A stretch of 64,000 nt of DNA from Anaerofustis stercorihominis DSM 17244. Its GTDB lineage: Bacteria; Bacillota; Clostridia; Eubacteriales; Anaerofustaceae. Position 1 is the stretch's first letter. Each line of letters opens with the position of its first letter. The translations under genes and the position numbers were made by a program. Shown in pieces: positions 61,458 through 64,000 of this stretch. The DNA is taken from the NCBI RefSeq assembly GCF_000154825.1, contig NZ_DS560017.1, forward strand, positions 1-64,000, in the 5' to 3' direction. The notes under the pieces were generated by a model that saw nothing but the letters and a program-made list of their open reading frames with translations, was not told where the DNA came from and did not search any database.

Positions 61458-61475
61458 ACTGAGTTTATACTCAGT
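61458..61475 (+). promoter_or_regulatory. Palindromic operator ahead of the Rrf2 gene
   Basis: ACTGAGT-TTAT-ACTCAGT, directly downstream of a TATAAT-like -10 (61443-61448). Rrf2 regulators commonly bind such sites at their own promoters. Confidence 0.7.
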
Positions 61476-61586
61476 CAATAATATGTATTTTAATTTCATT
61501 TGTTTGGAATAGGGATTAAAATACAGTGATTTACGGAAAAGAATTAATTTATTTAAAACAAGATAAAATTTGAATATGGTGAAAAA

Positions 61587-61985
61587 ATGCAGCTGAATAT
61601 AACTACAGATTATGCAATAAGATCTCTTATATATATTGCCGAAAAGGACAGGGAAGTCAGCAGGCGGGATATATGCTCGGCTACCAAGATACCTGAAAAT
61701 TATTTGTATAAGTTGATGGCAAAGTTTAGAGAATGCGGATATGTAGAGGCAGTAAGAGGAATTGACGGAGGATATAAATTAATAGTTGATCCGAAAGATA
61801 TATCTGTATTTGATATCGTAACTTTGGTTGAAGGTTCTATAAATATAAACCGATGTGCCTTGGACGGCAGAGAATGTTCAAAGGACGGACACGGGAATTG
61901 CAAAGTCCATGCTTTTTATGTGGGGCTTCAGGGGAGTATAGAGAAAATTCTTAGAAAAACCACGCTTAAAAGTCTGATGAGATAA
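61587..61985 (+). CDS. Rrf2 family transcriptional regulator
   Basis: 132 residues. Winged helix MQLNITTDYAIRSLIYIAEK, ATKIPENYLYKLMAKFRECG and RGIDGGYKL. Three Cys in CALDGRECSKDGHGNCKVH fit the iron-sulphur cluster spacing of IscR/NsrR-type members. No iron-sulphur assembly genes are adjacent. The ribosome site is weak (GGTG). Confidence 0.9.
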   Translation: MQLNITTDYAIRSLIYIAEKDREVSRRDICSATKIPENYLYKLMAKFRECGYVEAVRGIDGGYKLIVDPKDISVFDIVTLVEGSININRCALDGRECSKDGHGNCKVHAFYVGLQGSIEKILRKTTLKSLMR

Positions 61986-62220
61986 ATCATTAAAATGCCC
62001 ATGATATCTTTTTGATATTATAAGCTAAATTTCCTTTCAATATTAATATCTAACCCATACGTATAAATATAAAAAAGGAAATTTAGCAAATAGATAATAA
62101 TACTTATGTATTAATATAAACTTTTCAACTCTAAAATTTATTTTAAAGGAGGGGATATTAAAAGAAACCAAAAACAATAACCTTAAAACTAAAATTCATT
62201 TAAATCAACTAATCACAACA

Positions 62221-62256
62221 AAAAACGACTGCATACAAAGCGGTCGTTTTTTTTAT
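62221..62256. terminator. Terminator of the cation efflux gene
   Basis: AAAAACGAC and GTCGTTTTT around a 13-nt loop, usable in both directions. 61986-62220 holds no gene. Confidence 0.8.
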
Positions 62257-62258
62257 AG

Positions 62259-63140
62259 TTAAAAGAAAATCGGATCTACATGGACCATGCAGTGCTTTAC
62301 TCCTTCAAATTCCGTTTCTATTGCCTCATGAACGTTCATTGCGATATGATGCCCTTCGGCAACGGAAATCTCTCCGTTTACGTATATTATTATATCTACA
62401 TATTTTTTGCTTGCGAATAGTCTTGTTTTTATGTCTTTGATGGAATACACTCCGTCGATATTTAAAATTACTTCTTTCATCTCTTTTATTGTTTGTTCGT
62501 CGCACGATTTATCCACAACTTTATCTACACTGTCTTTTCCTATATCGAATGCGGCTTTAAATATAAGTATACATATGACTATACAAGCTATAGGGTCAAG
62601 GATAGGATATCCGAGCCTTGCTCCGAGTATACCTATGAAACTTCCTATTGAAGAAAGTGCATCCGACCTATGGTGCCATGCGTCTGCCATTAGAGCTGTT
62701 GAACCTGTCTTTTTTCCCGCATTCATGGTTACTCTGAACATTACTTCCTTTGTTACCACGGATAATATGGCTATATATAAAGCTATGCTTTCCGGGGTTG
62801 ATATCTGAGTATGATTTACTATCTTCAATATCCCGTCGTAGCCTATACCCGCACCTATTACAGCAAGGAAAGCGGATAAATACATCCCTACGACACATTC
62901 AAGCCTTTCATGTCCGTAGCGGTGTTCTTTGTCGGATTTTTTGCTTGAAACATTTATCCCTACCATTACAGCAACGGTGCTGAACACATCCGATAAAGAA
63001 TGAACGCCGTCGGATATAAGAGCCGAAGACATTGCAAAAAGACCTACCGCTACTTTTACTATAGATAATAGGATATTGACTATCATGCTCCACCATGAAA
63101 CTTTCATTGCGATTTGTTTGTTTTCCAAAGTCTTATCCAT
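62259..63140 (-). CDS. Cation diffusion facilitator metal exporter
   Basis: 293 residues from the ATG at 63140 (AAGGAG upstream); a 15-codon upstream extension runs through the leader and is discarded. Six predicted helices. The metal sites are SALISDGVHSLSDVFS (helix 2, DxxxD-type) and ALMADAWHHRSDALSS (helix 5, HxxxD). The cytoplasmic C-terminal domain ends in VKHCMVHVDP. It exports divalent cations such as Zn, Co, Ni, Fe or Mn by proton exchange. The leader looks like a riboswitch. Confidence 0.92.
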   Translation of the reverse strand: MDKTLENKQIAMKVSWWSMIVNILLSIVKVAVGLFAMSSALISDGVHSLSDVFSTVAVMVGINVSSKKSDKEHRYGHERLECVVGMYLSAFLAVIGAGIGYDGILKIVNHTQISTPESIALYIAILSVVTKEVMFRVTMNAGKKTGSTALMADAWHHRSDALSSIGSFIGILGARLGYPILDPIACIVICILIFKAAFDIGKDSVDKVVDKSCDEQTIKEMKEVILNIDGVYSIKDIKTRLFASKKYVDIIIYVNGEISVAEGHHIAMNVHEAIETEFEGVKHCMVHVDPIFF

Positions 63141-63160
63141 TTTTAACTCCTTATGTTTAT

Positions 63161-63223
63161 AAAAAAATATATCCATGAAACCCACAGATATATCCTGCTG
63201 CTATTAGCCCGACCTAAGTCTGT
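63161..63223 (-). promoter_or_regulatory. Riboswitch-like leader of the cation efflux gene
   Basis: In the transcript, ACAGA (63223-63219) pairs with TCTGT (63188-63184) to close a short aptamer-like loop with GGTCGGGCTAATAGCAGCAG. The overlapping segment ATATATC (63193-63187) pairs with GATATAT (63173-63167), followed by a U run, making a terminator. The two pairings compete. Known NiCo and Mn riboswitch consensus blocks were not recognised. Confidence 0.5.
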
Positions 63224-63593
63224 TTAATACGATATTTCGCTAAATTTATTAGACGTATATTACTACATATTTTATTATATGTCAATAAGCTTTGATGTGT
63301 TCTTTATTAAAGGCGGAAAATTTACTTAAATCATACAAATCTTGGTTACCCCAAATATCATGTATGATAAATCAAGAAACGGTGTTTATTATTAATATTT
63401 AATTTTGAACATATCTTAGATTTATAAAAAACGTATATGATAACAGTGAAAGGGGACAATACAAATCTTTGGAGCGTTTATTGCATTCATTTTAGATAAA
63501 ATATAAGTGAAGTTAGTATAAGGTAAATATGAAAAATCAAAATATTAATTTAAAATAAGATAAAAAATGCAGAACCGATTTAAATATTACTTT
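63224..63593. other. Interval without a gene
   Basis: AT-rich. It holds the probable promoter region of the cation efflux gene and nothing else recognised. Confidence 0.35.
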
Positions 63594-63635
63594 AAAATGT
63601 GCAAGGAGTTTTGCTCCTTGCACATTTTTTATTGT
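63594..63635. terminator. Terminator of the PTS gene
   Basis: ATGTGCAAGGAG and CTCCTTGCACAT form a long stem with T runs. Confidence 0.85.
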
Positions 63636-63659
63636 AACAATATATTTAGTTATATAAAA

Positions 63660-64000
63660 TTATGTCAAAAAGAATTTTGCAAGTGCGAACGGTATCCATG
63701 AATACCACTGAAAAGCCGCACCAAGGCAAGTAAGCTGTGCCGCACCTTCGGGAACCGTTAGGTTGGCATTGCTCGCAAGTCCCGTCATATACGGTGCCGC
63801 ATAAGATGCAACGTAAAGTACTATTATCATGGTTATGGTCGCCATTATAAGTGCTCTGAACAAGTTGCCTTTGCAAGGCACAACGGAAAATATAACTGCA
63901 AAAGTAAGAACAGATAAGTCAGCCAAAGGCAGTGTGGTATTTCCGGGAAGTATAAATGCTAAGAGTAAAGTTATAGGTATCATGAGTAACCCTGTTGCTA
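63660..64000 (-). CDS. PTS galactitol-type EIIC component, C-terminal part (cut by window end)
   Basis: At least 113 residues; the frame continues past the window edge (ATGLLMIPITLLLAFILPGN at the first visible residues). LLAFILPGNTTLPLADLS and QWYSWIPFALAKFF match the C-terminal half of galactitol permease IIC. EIIC is the membrane channel that imports and helps phosphorylate the sugar alcohol. EIIA/EIIB would be expected on the far side. Two polyol-type dehydrogenases occur in the window, but not next to it. Confidence 0.82.
   Translation of the reverse strand, partial: ATGLLMIPITLLLAFILPGNTTLPLADLSVLTFAVIFSVVPCKGNLFRALIMATITMIIVLYVASYAAPYMTGLASNANLTVPEGAAQLTCLGAAFQWYSWIPFALAKFFLT

Noticed and set aside
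63646-63876. Overlapping Cys/Arg-rich minus-strand frame at the PTS gene
   Set aside because: It is a shadow of the EIIC gene in another frame.

Overview
The window is AT-rich DNA from a low-GC, probably spore-forming anaerobe of the Bacillota (Clostridia-like). The basis is the strong AGGAGG-type ribosome sites, ECF vitamin transport, spmA/spmB, a flavodiiron protein, ferredoxin-nitroreductase and butyryl-CoA-type dehydrogenases, GatA/GatB and a galactitol-type PTS. I cannot place it to species. No rRNA, tRNA, CRISPR array or insertion sequence with a transposase was seen.

Layout. 0-8 kb: a small membrane protein, a ketopantoate reductase, then a vitamin B12 uptake cluster. It holds a DUF4430 (transcobalamin beta-domain-like) surface protein, ECF transporter T, double ATPase and S subunits, and a cobalamin riboswitch with terminator driving a secreted alpha-toroid protein with Ig-like and Fn3-like modules. 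8-10 kb: a thioesterase, and glutamate dehydrogenase behind a structured leader. 10.2-24.7 kb: a phage-tail locus without capsid, portal, terminase or integrase. It has an ArpU-like regulator behind LexA-like boxes, a sigma-like factor, a candidate large structured RNA, tail tube, tail chaperones with a -1 frameshift site, tape measure, distal tail protein, hub, fibre, XhlA-like protein, holin, endolysin and a separate S74 fibre. The best reading is a non-contractile (F-type) tailocin or a decayed siphophage tail module. An inverted cassette with four palindromes interrupts it between the chaperone and tape-measure genes.

24.7-30.8 kb: a glycolipid/deacetylase/flippase operon, spmA/spmB, and a zinc alcohol dehydrogenase. 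31-39 kb: TetR/MFS, ferredoxin-nitroreductase, a divergent aldo-keto reductase/MerR pair with a textbook 19-bp-spacer promoter, an S24-type repressor with three operators, and a PanE-like protein. 39.6-46.4 kb: a CRP/FNR regulator divergent from an acyl-CoA dehydrogenase fused to an ETF-alpha domain and rubredoxin, followed by a flavodiiron protein. This is a possible acyl-CoA-to-oxygen electron route. Next comes a second acyl-CoA dehydrogenase/LysR pair bracketed by direct repeats.

46.4-57.2 kb: several tiny ribbon-helix-helix genes with their operators, gatA-gatB, a SIS-domain isomerase, a wall-anchored protein, a purine (guanine-type) riboswitch ahead of an FAD oxidoreductase, and a candidate type I toxin-antitoxin. 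58-64 kb: a second alcohol dehydrogenase, a BspA-type leucine-rich-repeat protein, an Rrf2 regulator, a cation efflux protein behind a riboswitch-like leader, and the end of a PTS EIIC gene that runs off the window.

From 31 kb on, the spaces between genes carry a dispersed family of about 150-270 bp elements. Their hairpin arms differ from copy to copy but stay complementary, while loops and flanks are conserved. Together with the split transcobalamin-like system, the tailocin and the fused dehydrogenase-rubredoxin unit, these are the strongest candidates for undescribed biology.
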